DNA of 64,000 nt, taken from positions 682,001-746,000 of the forward strand of contig NC_047096.1 in assembly GCF_902459505.1 (NCBI RefSeq), given 5' to 3'. The notes under the pieces were generated by a model. The model ran no database searches. It had not been told where the DNA came from and was given only the letters and a program-made list of their open reading frames with translations. Source of the DNA: Geotrypetes seraphini (Eukaryota; Chordata; Amphibia; Gymnophiona; Dermophiidae). This document shows, one piece after another, positions 1 to 50,430 of the stretch. Each line of letters begins with the position of its first letter. The first letter of the stretch is position 1. Position numbers and translations under genes: made by a program.

Positions 1-61
1 CGCCCTCGACACTCCTCCTGACACGCCCTGTTTAGCTCTGGTCATTCAGCGGCACTATGAA

Positions 62-185
62 AGGCCTAGGTTGTTTATAAATACGTCCAAAACCCGTTTT
101 TATTATCGGCACTTGGACGTATTTTGACAATGTTCGTCCAAGTGCCGACTTAGGCCTGTTTTGGGACGTTTTTCTCTTTTGATTA
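62..185. repeat. Palindromic MITE-like repeat, copy 1
   Basis: Two nested inverted pairs are visible: CGGCACTTGGACG (108-120) against CGTCCAAGTGCCG (136-148), and ACGTCCAAAAC (from 84) against GTTTTGGGACGT (about 159-170). A diverged second copy lies at about 1380-1485, so this is a dispersed family. Its superfamily is not assigned. Confidence 0.7.
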
Positions 186-420
186 TGAGCCCCTTAGCGG
201 ATCAGGCAGCAATGTGGGATAAACAAGTTAGTACTTATATATATATCTATTTCCACTTCATATCTGGCCTTTAGAAAATCTCTGAAAACACACTTCTTTG
301 GCAAATATTTTGATTAATTCATTGTAATCTTACTGCGAATGTTCAGTATTTTTATCTTTTGTTAACCGCACAGAACCGCGAGGTAGCTGCGGTATAGAAG
401 AATCTTATGTTATGTTCCCC
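186..420 (+). mobile_element. L2-like LINE, 3' end only
   Basis: The stretch ends with TTAACCGCACAGAACC followed by GCGGTATAGAAG and a short CTTATGTTATGTT tail. This matches the 3' ends of several other L2-like copies in the window (TGTAAACCGC...GCGGTAT...). It is 5'-truncated and has no readable ORF. The exact left boundary with the preceding palindrome is unclear. Confidence 0.6.
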
Positions 421-429
421 CTTCTAATG

Positions 430-740
430 CATCTTAGGATGTAGTGGGAGGGGCCATAGGCCCCGATTGGCTCAAAATCATTGGGAAGGGGAAGCCCCGT
501 CATTTGCAGCTTTCCTGCCATTTGCTCTTCCAAAGGTACATGATGTCAGGGGTAGGGGTGTAGGGCTCCGCGGCTCAGCTGATCCTGGCAGGGGGAATCC
601 CCATCAGCTAAGCCGCCAGGAATCCCCGAAACTGGCTCAGCTGATGGAGATTCCTCTGCCGCTATCAGCTGATGGGAAGCCTATGGGTTTTGGTTTTTTT
701 TGCCCCTAAATACATAACTGACCTTTTCTCCTTCTCTGCC
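430..740. repeat. CAGCTGAT-rich degenerate repeat
   Basis: GGCTCAGCTGAT recurs, along with reversed forms such as CCCATCAGCTAAGCCG, alternating with GGAATCCCC. It looks like a small degenerate minisatellite with internal palindromes. The ORFs over it (467-709, 672-944) are not credible genes. Confidence 0.45.
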
Positions 741-744
741 AACA

Positions 745-1140
745 GACACAAGAGAAGCTCTCATTCCTACTTCGTTTCCCCCCCAGTTAGAGGTTGTAAA
801 CTGAAAAAACACCATGAACACCTTCTTTCACATCAAGCAGCATTGTGGGGTAAAGACCTAGATCAACTGCTTTCACCCACTACTTATGAGGAATTCAGAA
901 AACGTCTAAAAACTCAACTGTTCCTAAAGTATCTAGACAACTGATCCCTCATCTTCTTTCTCCTCCATAGTGTTTCCTCTGTCCTGTTAATCTCTTTCTC
1001 CTCAACAACGTATTTCCGGTCCTATTAACTCTCCTCTTCTCCCCTCTTAAATTCAATCAATTTGTACCTCGCTTAATCTATTGTAAACCGCATAGAACTT
1101 AACAGTATTGTGGTATAAAAACTGTTATTATTATTATTAA
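745..1140 (+). mobile_element. L2-like LINE, ORF C-terminus and 3' UTR
   Basis: The translation contains RKRLKTQLFLKYLDN followed by a stop at about 942, typical of the extreme C-terminus of L2-like LINE proteins. A 3' UTR follows with TGTAAACCGCATAGAACTT and a tail of TTATTATTATTATT. The copy is 5'-truncated. Confidence 0.75.
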
Positions 1141-1379
1141 ATCTTTGGGTGGTGGGAGGGGGGGTCATGCCTTAAATCCTCCAGTGGTGGTCTTGTCAGT
1201 TTGGGCACCTTTGTGGAACTTAGACGCAACTCAAACAGGTCTAACTGCTGGTGTCTAAGTTCGCTCTAGGAAAGCTTTGATTATGGCTGGGGTACATCCT
1301 GGTTGAAGCCTGCCCGATTCCCATCCATAACATACCTCCCAATATACCCCTTTGCTTAGAAATACTGCTGCACATCTAG

Positions 1380-1485
1380 AAAGTTGGTTTTGATTATTGG
1401 CACTTGGACTTCCCTGCTATTATGACATCCAAGTGCTGACTTAGGCTGGTTTTTGAACGTTTTAAAGTTTTGATTATGAGCCCCA
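1380..1485. repeat. Palindromic MITE-like repeat, copy 2
   Basis: GATTATTGGCACTTGGAC faces GTCATAATAG...CATCCAAGTGCTGACTTAGGC, and the copy ends with TTTTGATTATGAGCCCC exactly as copy 1 at 62-185 does. It is clearly more diverged. Confidence 0.65.
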
Positions 1486-1489
1486 TAAG

Positions 1490-1690
1490 CACTGGCAAGT
1501 TAAGATGCAAAGCTTTGATAAAGAAAGCTAAAAAAGAATATGAAGAGAAACTTGCCAAAGAGGCAAAAACTGGTACATCAGAAGCAGAAATCCTGTGAGG
1601 GAATCGGTGGGACCGTTGGATGATCAAGGAGCAAAAGGGGCACTCGGAGGATAAGGCCATAGAGGAGAAAGTGAATGAATCATGGCATCA
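1490..1690 (+). mobile_element. CR1 LINE fragment (region between endonuclease and RT)
   Basis: The translation AKKEYEEKLAKEAKT and the following GGTGGGACCGTTGGATGATCAAGG match the segment after the endonuclease domain in the better preserved CR1 at 44880-47900, where the same stretch reads on the minus strand. The copy is short and decayed. Confidence 0.6.
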
Positions 1691-1984
1691 CTTAAACATC
1701 CATGAGCTTAAGTGACATGTCACCGTACCACAGTTCATAACTGATGGCCATTTCATCATCTGGCCTGTACTGCAAGCATAATGTATTCAAGTTATAAGCA
1801 GGGAAAACTTGCACACAACGGTAACAAATGGTTGAGACTGGCAGCTTATCACCAAGCCATATAAATACCAGAGAAATTAAAATTAAAAAAGCAAAGATAT
1901 GTTCATTTAAAATAGCACATCTCACAATGAGTCACTAAATTAATCTGAATTAGTCTCTTAGGTCACAAACATATGTGATGCCAT

Positions 1985-2445
1985 ACAGGAAACAGAAATT
2001 CTCCCAGGGCTGAAACTCCTAAAGTATGAGGAAAAACTAAAATGGTTAGGGCTCTTCAGCTTGGAAAAGAGACAGCTGAGGGGAGATAGGATTGAAGTCT
2101 ACAAAATCCTGAGTGGAGTAGAATGGGTACAAGTGGATCGATTCTTCACACCTTCAAAAATGATAAAGACTAGGGGACACTCGATGAAGTTACAGGGAAA
2201 TACTTTTAAAACCAATAGGAGGAAATATTTCTTCACTCAGAGAATAGTTAAGTTCTGCCAGAGGATGTGGTAAGAATAGTTATTGTAGCTGGTTTTAAGA
2301 AGGGTTTGGACAATTTCATGGAGGAAGACATGGGGGAAACCAGGTCACTAGTACCTGGCCAAAACCCAAAGAGTGGCTTCCCGCATGTCTTTCGGACTTT
2401 TCCTTCAGGAAATTGTCCAAACCTTTCTTAAAACCAGCTACGCAC
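1985..2445. mobile_element. Two CR1 LINE 3' fragments in opposite orientation
   Basis: The + part (about 1985-2340) encodes GLFSLEKRQLRGDRIEVYKI and later TRGHSMKLQGNTFKTNRRKY, the C-terminal region of CR1 ORF2. From about 2342 to 2445 the sequence reads as CR1 on the minus strand (AGCTGGTTTTAAGAAAGG as reverse complement). Together they form a loose inverted repeat. Confidence 0.7.
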
Positions 2446-2689
2446 GACTTGGTGATAAATTGTCTTGTGATGAAATAGCAGCAACCCTACTTCCAAATGA
2501 AACCAACACAGTTTGCTCACAATCTTTCCAAATGGTTCTACAAAATTTCCTAACAAGGCCTTTTTTCTTTCCAGTGCCCCAATCCACGGCTGTGATGTCA
2601 AATGTTGAAGAGGATGTCATGGGGAGACTTTTCTGTCTAGGAAAACACCACATTTCAATAATACTGGCAAAATAAATTATGGATCACAT

Positions 2690-3189
2690 TCTGTGTGCCC
2701 TGTTAGGCTCAGTGACAGGGTCTGATGCTAAATGCAATGTGAGATTACAATAAGCGGCTGAGAATTGGACAGTGGCTTGGCAGACAGAGCAGAACCACTT
2801 CCACTGCTGCAGTGCATGGGTGGCAAGTTTACACACTGGAGCAGTGTGTAAGAAAGAAGGCATAGAATAAAAACATATCCTTAAAATGTAAAGATTTGAA
2901 CAAAAACAAACACATCTAAAGTCTATCACTGTAGAAGAAAGATGAAATCCCTTGTATCATGCTACTGCATTTCTGGAAGGGTCATTTGGCTTCCCTATCA
3001 CAGCCAGCACCGCAATATCAAGGAACCAACCTCCTTAGCAGATAACAGCTCGGAGTACGTCCAGGGAGGGGTCGTTTGTATGGCATTTGGCACTTCTGTC
3101 TATCACAGCTACCTACCAAACTCTCCAGCCCAGCCCACCATAGTGTCACCCTTTCTCACGCTGTCTAGAGCTGCAGCCGCTGGCCGGCC
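2690..3189 (-). other. AMPD2: Probable AMPD2 3' UTR / downstream flank
   Basis: This follows directly the AMPD2 stop codon on the minus strand. I recognise no mobile element in most of it and no clear AATAAA on the minus strand, so the cleavage site is not placed. The extent is a guess. Confidence 0.4.
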
Positions 3190-42412
<39,223 letters not shown>

Positions 42413-42499
42413 GTCGCAACTGCTCCGGCGATTCCTTCCTGCTAAGCAGCGGACCAAAGTCCCTGGCCACAGCTACCGGGGAGGAGAGAAGCGAGCATC

Positions 42500-43400
42500 C
42501 GGGGAGGGGGAGGAGCAGGGGAGGGAGGGAGAGAGAGGCAGGAGGAAGAGCGGAAACAGCGCCTGGGGGGGAGCAGAGAGCGAAGAAACAGCCGAGAAGG
42601 AAGAGGAGAGAGAGCATGGGGGAGGGGGGGGGGGCTAAGAGAAACAATATATCACAGGAGGCTGACCCATCGGGGGGGGGGGGGGGGGGGGCAGAGAGAA
42701 AGAAACAGAATATCCTGGGAGAGAGGGACAGCATAGGTGAGTCGAGATGAGAAAATGGTTCAAGCTAGAGCCTCAGCACCCTGAGATTGTGGGTTCAAAC
42801 CCCCACTGCTCTTTTTGTGACCCTGGGCACATTAGACGGATTGTGAGCCCACCGGGACAGACAGGGAAACATGCTTTGAGTTCCTGAATAAATTCATGCA
42901 AACCATTCTGAGCTCCCCTGGAAGAACAGTACAGAAAATTGAATAAATAAATAAACAGAGAGAAAGAAACAGAATATCCCAAGAGGAAGAGGAGAGATCG
43001 CAGAGGGAAGATAAACGGAAAGAAAATATCAGAAGAGGAAAGAAACAGGATATCCAAGGAGGAAAAGGAGAGATTGCATGCGGGGGAGGATGCAGAACCC
43101 CTGGAGGGGGCAGAGAGAAAGTAACAAAATATTGGAGGAGGAAGAGGAGAGAGAGCATAGGTGAGAAGAGATGAAGAAACAGAATATCCAAGAAAGATGC
43201 ACAAGGGGAGGAACAAAGAGAAATAAATTATCAGAAAAGGCAGACCCCATGGGGGGGGGGGGTGACAGAAAAAGAAACAGAATATCTGGAGGAGGAGAGA
43301 GATTGTAAAATATCAGAGGATGGGGGGCAGAGAGAAGCAGACTTTCCAAGGAGGAAGAGGAAAGAGCTGAAGAAACAATATCCAAGGAGATAGCATAGTG
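42500..43400. repeat. GA-rich minisatellite upstream of AMPD2
   Basis: Units of roughly 60 bases on CAGAGAGAAAGAAACAGAAT plus ATCCAAGGAGGAAGAGGAGA recur at about 42690, 42957, 43030, 43105, 43175 and 43265. G runs lie at 42617-42633, 42672-42692 and 43251-43262. Long minus-strand frames over it are composition artefacts. A SINE interrupts it. Confidence 0.8.
42762..42965 (+). mobile_element. tRNA-derived SINE with LINE-like tail
   Basis: GATTGTGGGTTCAAACCCCCA is a good box B, preceded by GCCTCAGCACCCTGA. The tail reads GTGAGCCCACCGGGACAGAC, CTGAATAAATTCATG, TTCTGAGCTCCCCTGG and AATAAATAAATAA. A related tail occurs reversed at 50035-50100. Confidence 0.75.
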
Positions 43401-43439
43401 CCCCCCTCCCCCCCTCCCCCTCACCTTGAGTGTTGTGTG

Positions 43440-43720
43440 CAATCCTAGAAGTTACATCTCAAAAAATATAAAGAATTAGAAAAGGTTCAAAAAGATTGAC
43501 CATGATAAAGGGGATGGAAATCCCTTTGTATGAGGAAAGACTAACGAGCTTAGGGCTCTTCAGCTGGGGGGAAAAAAGATGGTGGTGGTGATATGATTGA
43601 GGACTACAAAATCCTGAGTGGCGTAAAATGAGTAAACATGAAGCAATGGTTCAAGCTATCAAAAAGCACAAAGACTAAATTCTTTGGCAATACTTTTATG
43701 AGTAGCCTCTTATAGCAAGA
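43440..43720 (+). mobile_element. CR1 LINE C-terminal fragment
   Basis: The translation ERLTSLGLFSWG, MIEDYKILSGV and the region around AAAGCACAAAGACTAAATTC matches the CR1 C-terminus seen at 2000-2270. It is heavily mutated. Confidence 0.65.
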
Positions 43721-43799
43721 AAATTAAATAGATAAGTCCCTCCCCATCCCTAACCAAAATGATCAATGAACAAATCCAAGATCACTCAGTGCTTATATC

Positions 43800-44520
43800 C
43801 CTACAATGAGCTTGCTGACAAGCCAAGCATTACTGGCATAAACACCCCTCCCCAGAAAAAAACAGACAATCCTAGAATCGAAATCACTACTGACGCAACA
43901 GAAGAACGAATAGCCAAGATCATCTGAAAATCAACAATATTAGATAACCGAACCAACATGAACGAGATCACAAATGGCGACAGCCCCTCAGAACTAGCTA
44001 TTTTAAAACAAAGATTCATCCACACAAGACCAGCCATGCCTTCCCCTCAAAAAAAATCCAGCTAGACTCACTGCAAGAAAACCATCTATGGAAATACCAG
44101 CAGACAGATCTTGAAATGATTTTGAAGAGATTAAATTTAAAGACACAAAATGGCCTCCTAAAATACTCCAAAGCATATGACAACAGCCCACCTCACCTGA
44201 TCAAAGCATCTACTCCAATAACCCAATGGTTCGATTATCACCTAAAAACTGGCCTTTTCCCCAAATCAGGAGAAGGAATTACCCAAGAACCCAAAACTCA
44301 GCCTCACTGTTGTGACCAGTTATTAGTCAGTAACTTCGTTCTATCTCCCTCTTTATCAAAATGATGGAACGATATTTCACACAACTCTTCAATATCCTTC
44401 ACCCTTCACAATCAGGATTCAGGAAAAGTCACAGCACTAGTAACATATGGCAAAGACCTACTAAGCGCTCATAATCCAATTTGACCTCGTAGACTTCGAT
44501 CTTCAGTGATTTTGGATTTA
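43800..44520 (+). mobile_element. LINE ORF fragment (linker to RT start)
   Basis: The translation SPSLSKMMERYFTQLFNILH, PSQSGFRKSHSTS and IQFDLVDF matches RT motifs 1-3 of L2/CR1-group LINEs, with an eroded linker upstream. No full RT follows. Confidence 0.65.
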
Positions 44521-45280
44521 GCAGCCTAGTCCTCTCCTAGCTCCAGGGCTTCCTAACCATTCGGCATTATGCTGTATGTAAGGATGGTGCACTTTCTGAC
44601 AGCTGGCACCCTCCCAGTGGGGTCCCCAAGGATGATAAGTGCTTTCCATTTTTGGACACTTTATGCACTTTAAGCACTTTATTGTTTGAATTTTTTGCAC
44701 AGCACAAGTCACTTGACCAAATGACCATCAGAGAATTGTTTATCTTAAAAAGGACAATAATTATTTGATTAAAAGTGATGCCTTGGGAAACATAAGGTCT
44801 GATTGCTTATTTTTACTTGTTTCTTTTTTGTGTTCTCTATCTTTTGAGATTTCTGTTTTTTGGACAACTTTTGTTCTCTTCATTTTTGTTGATTTACCTC
44901 TATTTGCTCCAGTTTTTCATCTTGATCCCCACTTATGATCTCCTCGGGTTCATTGGATGTGTCCTCGCTCGTGAAGACCGACGAGAAAAACCTGTTTAAC
45001 CTATCAGCTACCTCTTTTTCCTCCTTAACCACTCCCTTTCGTCTCCATCATCTAACGGTCCCACCTCCTCCCTCGCTTTTTGCTTCCCTTTCACGTATCT
45101 GAAGAACGCTTTGAAGTTTCTTGCTTCCCCAGCCAGCCTCTCTTCGTATTCTCTTTTTGCTTTTCTAACCACTCGGTGGCATTTCTTTTGGAGTTTTTTG
45201 TGTTCTTCTGGTTTTTCTCAGTTTGGTCCTTTTTCCATTTTTGGAACAACGTTTTCTTGTCACCTATCACCTTCTTCACT

Positions 45281-46335
45281 TCATTTGTTATCCACACCAG
45301 GTCTTTTGTTTGATTTTTTTTGCACCCCTTCCCCCCTAAACCTGGGGATGTACAGGTTTTGTGCTTCCTGCACCGTGTCCCTGAGTAGGGACCAGGCTTT
45401 CTCTACGGTCCCCATCATTCTAGAGCTGTTTCTGAGTTTCTTTCTCACCATTTTCCTCATAGCATCATAGTTCTCTTTCCTGAAGTTGAGTGCTGTCGAT
45501 GTGGTTCTCTTCACCTTTGATGTCCCTACTTCTAATTTATACCGGATCATGTTGTGATCGCTGTTGCCTAGTGGTCCTACTACTTCCACTTCCTTTGCAG
45601 GTCCCCCTAGTCCGTTGAGGATTAGGTCAAGAGTGGCATCCCCTCGCGTTGGTTCCTTGACTAACTGTTCCATGAAGCAGTCCCTCACAGCCTCTAGGAA
45701 TTCCGCTTCCCTTGTGCAGTTGGAGTGTCCAATACTCCAGTCTATCCCAGGGTAGTTGAAGTCCCCCATCACTATCACACTTCCGTTTTTACATTCCCGT
45801 CTCAATTCTGCTTCCAGGTCATGATCGTTTGCTTTTGGTTTTTCAGGTGGGCGATAGTACAGTCCCAATTTTATGTCAGCTCCATTTCTCCCTGGTAGTT
45901 TGACCCATAGTGATTCCAATCCTTCTGCCTTTGCCTGGCCGAGTGGATGGAGTCCTTTACATATAGTGCTATTCCTCCACCCTTCTTGTAAATCCTGTCT
46001 CTCTTATAGAGTTTGTACCCTGGCAGTACCACGTCCCATTTGTTGTCCTCTGTCCACCATGTTTCTGTGATTCCAATTATGTCTAGGTCCTCTCTTTTGG
46101 CCATGACTTCCAGTTCTTCCATTTTGGTCCTTAGACTCCTTGCATTTGTGTATAAGCAATTTAAGTCCCGATTTTTTTCTGCCCCTGCTGATTTTCCTTG
46201 TAATTTGTTTCTCTTGTCGTCCCCCTCATGGGCTGCCAACCCCTGATTTTTGCTTTGTTCCTCCTTTCCCTGTGGTGCGTCTTTTTTGTCCTCAGCCTGT
46301 ACCTCGTGTCCACCTGTGTTTCTAGCTCCCGTCAT
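45281..46335 (-). pseudogene. CR1 ORF2 start: APE endonuclease
   Basis: The part at 46335-45871 has LNCLYTNARSLRTKMEELEV (N of the metal site), IIGITETWWTED (catalytic E) and KKGGGIALYVKD. The part at 45919-45281 continues with LGLYYRPPEKPK, VIVMGDFNYPGIDW (D and N of the active site), LDLILNG and GNSDHNMIRYKLE (SDH motif). All endonuclease landmarks are present but one frameshift near 45900 divides it. The RT domain is missing downstream. Confidence 0.88.
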
Positions 46336-46582
46336 TCCCTCTTCATTTTGGTCTCTAGTTTCACCAGATCCTTGGACCCCTGTAGTTCACCTTTTGGTTC
46401 TTCCCAGCATTTTTCCTGCTCCTGCTGCTTTCTCTTCTTATTGGTCTCTAGTTTCACTTGGTCCTTGGACCCCTGTAGTTCGCCTTTTTCCTCTTCCCCG
46501 CATTTTTCCCATTCAGTATCTTCATTGGATACTCTTGTCCGAAGCGTCAACATCAGGTCAGCTGTCGGCTTTCCCTTTCTCC

Positions 46583-47580
46583 TCAGTTTAAAACCTTCTC
46601 TATTTCTCTCTCGACGTTATTTGCCAGCAGTCTCGTTCCTGCCGTGCTCAGGTGTAGTCCGTCCCTCCTGTAGAGCTTGCTCTTTCCCCAAAAGGTTGTC
46701 CAGTTCCTCACGAAGTGGAAACCTTCCTCTTCGCACCATCTCCTCAGCCATGCGTTTATTGCTTGTAGCTCGGCCTGCCTCTTTGTATCTGCCCTCGGTA
46801 CTGGCAGGATCTCTGAGAATGCTATCTTCCGTGTCCTCAGCTTCAATTTCCTTCCCAGGATTCTGAACTGGTCAGTTAGTGTAGTCCTGCTGTAATTTCT
46901 TCTGTTGACATCATTGGTTCCAACATGGATTATCACTGCTGTCGCTTCCGTCTCAGATCTGTCCAGGATCCTCTCGATTCTGTCGGTGATGTCCTTCGTT
47001 CTTGCCCCTGGGAGACATGTCACTAGCCGGTCCTCTCTTCCTCCTGCTACGTGACTATCCACTTCTCTCAGGATTGAGTCTCCCACTACGATTGCAGATT
47101 TCCTCTTCTTCAGCTTCCTCTTCGGTCTCAAGTCTGTGTCCTTAGTGTGGTGCGATACTTCTCCCTCAGGGTTCTGGTGAGTCTTGGCCTCCTCCGCTTG
47201 CACGGTTCCTTCATAAGGTCCTTCTCCCCCGGTGTCTGGTGGTTCTGTCTCTCATCTGTTGGTTCCTGTCTGTGCTGCTGATGGTCCTATTCCTCTACCC
47301 TCCTGTAGGCCTCCTCGATGAGTCTCTCGAGCTCCCTCACTTGATTCTCAATGTGGTTTACTCTTATGGGGTCCTCAGTTGCCCAGCACAGTTCTTCCGA
47401 AATGTGGAGTCCCTCCAGCAACTGGACCCTGTCTTGTAGTCTACCGACCTCCTTCTTCAGGCTTTCCAGTTCCTGACACCGACCGCATATGTACGCCTGC
47501 CTACCTGAGGGGAGGTAGTCGTACATATGACACTCCGTGCAGTACACTGGGAAACTCCTCTGGGTTCCTGCCGCCTCCAT
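46583..47580 (-). pseudogene. CR1 ORF1: zinc-finger-like, coiled coil, SGNH esterase
   Basis: The first part (47580-47287) has YCTECHMYDY...YICGRC, a CxxC...CxxC zinc motif, then a coiled coil (LESLKKEVGRLQDRVQLLEG). The second part (47203-46583) has AIVVGDSILREVD (SGNH block I, Ser), VIIHVGTNDVNR (GTND, block III) and RDGLHLSTAGTRLL (DxxH, block V), the catalytic set of SGNH hydrolases known in CR1 ORF1 proteins. The two parts lie in different frames with a stop between, so one frameshift breaks the gene. It probably served RNA binding and chaperone-like work in the source LINE. Confidence 0.85.
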
Positions 47581-47929
47581 TTCTCTTCCTGCTTCTTAGT
47601 CTCCTGGGGTGTGGTGTGTGAAAGTGGCACCTGCTGTGCTGAAAGAGTAGAGAAGAAAAGAAATGAAATGAAGGAGAGAAAAAGAAGTACCTTGGTTTGA
47701 CGATTTAAAATTTAGATGCTGGGCTCCTGGCTCCCTCTCAAGGCTCCTTCGCAAAGGCGTTCTCACTAAGGCGAGCGCCTTTGCTGCTCGCCTTCGCCAC
47801 GCGCCGAATGGCCATGCACTGTTGGCTGCCCCCCCCTTTTAAGGGGGAGCCCAGGTGCTGATGCTGCCTCTGACGCGGTGGGGGTGGGCAGAGCTCCCTC
47901 TCGCCACTACCCCAGCTGTTAGCCTGTCT

Positions 47930-48110
47930 GCCCGCCTTTTCCTACTCCTTCGGACCAGAAGTATGTGGGGGAGGGTCCATCAGGGGAGATGAATGGATGC
48001 TGGACCCATAAGTGGGGGGAGAGAAAGGAGAAGGGGAAAAGTGACCCAGAAAGAAGTACAGATGCTGGACCTACAAGTAGAGATGGGGGGATGATAGAGT
48101 GAGGTGGGAA
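47930..48110. repeat. Purine-rich ATGCTGGACC repeat
   Basis: GATGAATGGATGCTGGACCC, ACAGATGCTGGACCTACAAG and flanking GGGGGGAGAGAAAGGAGAA form short degenerate units, like the purine strand of the 35200-36330 array. Confidence 0.55.
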
Positions 48111-48119
48111 GAGAGATAA

Positions 48120-49060
48120 AATCATTTGTACAGTAAATCTCAAGCAACCAAAAATGAGTTATCTGGCACCAACCAATCCCCATGGGTGCCAGGTACTTGG
48201 GGAAAACCATGTCTGTAGGGAGAGGGAGCTGGTCCATTAATAAACACAATTGAATTCAATTAACTATTTTCATGACACTTTTACTGGTTGATATTTGCAA
48301 AGTAATAGGAACAATGGTAATACAGTAGTTTTGTGCAGAGAAGGTTCTGGTCATATTTATTTTGCTATTATTTCCTCTGTCTCCATTTTTCCTCATTCTT
48401 TAGGTCAGGAAAGGCTTTGCATTTCTCTCAGTTTTGGGCAATGTGTATTTTCTGTCTCCACGGTCAAACTTATTCAGAATTTTGAGTATTTGTGGCTGAG
48501 GAAAGCAGTGACACTCAATTGCATAGAGCTCTGTCATGCAATTGTGAACGCCAACTACAACAATGGTGTTCCAACTTGAGTTCAGTTATTTAATGACCCC
48601 TGACACAGCTAAACATGCACAGCCATTATGTCTTATTCTCCCACACCTGATGGCCCTGGGTGCTTTTTGCTTCAGTTCTTTGGTTTCCTGTAATGCTATA
48701 GAAATACAGTGGACTTTGATCATTTACCCCCAACATATTTGATTTTTGCTCTTGTATGAGATTTTCAGGTTTAAGTTTCTTACCGACGTGCTGGAAGAGC
48801 TCAATCCAAATTTCAAAATTTTGAATTGCTAAATCTGATTTTGTTTGGGTGTTTTGTCCCAGAAGAAATAATTTATGTACTCGTCAATTTCAGGCAGGAT
48901 TATTTTTTCTTTTTAGATGTGTCTTATAATTTCTAAACTTTTGAAGATTCACTTAGCCCATCAATCGTGTCCCGACCATTTTGTGACCCTGACCCAATTC
49001 ACCAACCTTCCTCCTGAGCCACTCTGCGCATGCAAATGAGGGGAAACGACATACAAAGCA
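48120..49060. other. Upstream flank, nothing recognised
   Basis: A/T-rich sequence without credible ORFs or repeats that I can name. Confidence 0.4.
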
Positions 49061-49065
49061 GGAAG

Positions 49066-49462
49066 GGCCTCGATTCACTAAACAAATTCAGGAACACCGT
49101 ATAATGTGGGGGGTTAAAACCCCCCAAACCCCCCCAATGCCGGCGCGATCTGTATTCAGTAAAGTGGCCCCCCCCACACCCCATTGGAGCCCCTTAAAAC
49201 ACAGTTTTGCGCTCAGTTTTCTGGGCGCGCCTTTGTCGGCGTGCGCTTTTCACCTGTCACCCAAGTGTTTTGCAAGACAAGCAAAACATTTGATTAAATT
49301 TTAACTTGATATATAAGCAAGGTCTTGCAATACAAGTACATACAGTTTTTGGGTTGTGGAGTTTCCATTATTTCTTATGGGGAAATTTGCTTTGATATTT
49401 GAGTGTTTTGGATTGCAAACATGTTTTCGAAATGAATTATGCTTGCAAACCAAGGTTTTACT
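49066..49462. mobile_element. Tigger/pogo-type MITE, probable
   Basis: The right end ACCAAGGTTTTACTGTATAG and inner GCAAGACAAGCAAAACATTT, CTTGCAATACAAGTAC and TTTGGATTGCAAACATG resemble short pogo-group elements (ACAGTAAAACCTTGG ends). A C/G-rich insert (49105-49190) is present. The left end is unclear. Confidence 0.5.
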
Positions 49463-49734
49463 GTATAGTTGGATTTAATCTATTGTTTGTTTTTTCTATT
49501 GGCCTGTTTATTCTATATGTTGAAGGGACTCTGGTGTGATCTGATAGACAAAACTGACTTCTTTCAATTTGGGTCTGTTATAGAATACTCTACTACAATT
49601 TGATGATTGATGATGGGCTCCATTCATTGATAAGAGAGATGAAGATTAGAGTTACTTAGGAGCCTAATTTTATGTACATTTAGAAGCACTTTATGGCCCA
49701 AATGGGATCTTTTGAAGAGAGAAAGAGATGATGG

Positions 49735-49775
49735 GCCATTTGGCCTTTATCTGCCATTAGGTTTCTATGTTGCGT
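49735..49775 (+). mobile_element. CR1 LINE 3' tail fragment
   Basis: GATGGGCCATTTGGCCTTTA TCTGCC and GTTTCTATG are the same CR1 3' end as in the intron 10 satellite. Confidence 0.75.
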
Positions 49776-49789
49776 GTTTTAGTAATCTT

Positions 49790-50400
49790 GGCCAATTATG
49801 TCCTGAATATTGGCATTTAACCAGCCAAGTGCCAACTGCGCCCCCAGAATGACCCCAACGTAGCTGGTTTTGAGACATTTGGCTACAATCAATCAGCTGA
49901 TTGTAATTTACCACTTAAGTAGGGTTGGTTATTTTTTCACAGGGCTGATATGAAAACATTGTTGTGTGTGTGTTACTTAGTCTAATATTACATTTTGCTT
50001 AAAGATCAAAAACCATTCAGTGTGACATTTATTCAATTTTCTATACCCCAGGGGAGCTCAGAAAATGGTTTACATGTATTTATTCAGGTACTCAAGCAGT
50101 TTTATGCATTACAAAGGAAAATCAGGAAGGTTTAAATGCAGGAAAAGACTGCTTGGTCCTGCCCGAGTGGGGCAGGTGGGGAAGAACCCAAACGAGTAGT
50201 ATGGTCCTATCAAAAGACACTGAAGCTTCTAGAACGCCGCATCATGCCATGACAAGCTACAACAGATGATGGCACCCATATATGGAAAGTAAGATCCTGC
50301 TTCTTCTCAGAAAATAGGGGGGGGGGGGAAATCACTGTACAACTGGTAAATAACCCAACATTGGCCCCTGTGGGGATAGCTCCCTTCTCACTGTTGGTCT
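49790..50400. other. Old repeats: MITE-like piece and reversed SINE tail
   Basis: 49800-49960 resembles the GGCATTTAACCAGCCAAGTG type pieces at 20640 and 60245. 50035-50100 is the reversed tail of the SINE at 42762 (CCCCAGGGGAGCTCAGAAAA). The remainder is unclassified. Confidence 0.45.
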
Positions 50401-50430
50401 ACATGTTAATTTTGTAAAGGTGTTATATTT

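Larger units (their letters stand above)
44880..47900 (-). mobile_element. CR1 LINE, 5' half: 5' UTR, ORF1, ORF2 endonuclease
   Basis: On the minus strand a CpG-rich 5' UTR (47900-47590) leads to ORF1 (47580-46583) and ORF2 (46335 to about 44900), which stops being readable after the endonuclease and linker. The RT and 3' end are absent, so it is 3'-incomplete, which is unusual for a LINE. Later deletion or breakage is likely. Confidence 0.85.

Noticed and set aside
46228-46866. 212-codon plus-strand ORF with Cys/Ser/Phe-rich peptide
   Set aside because: It is the shadow of CR1 ORF1/ORF2 on the minus strand.
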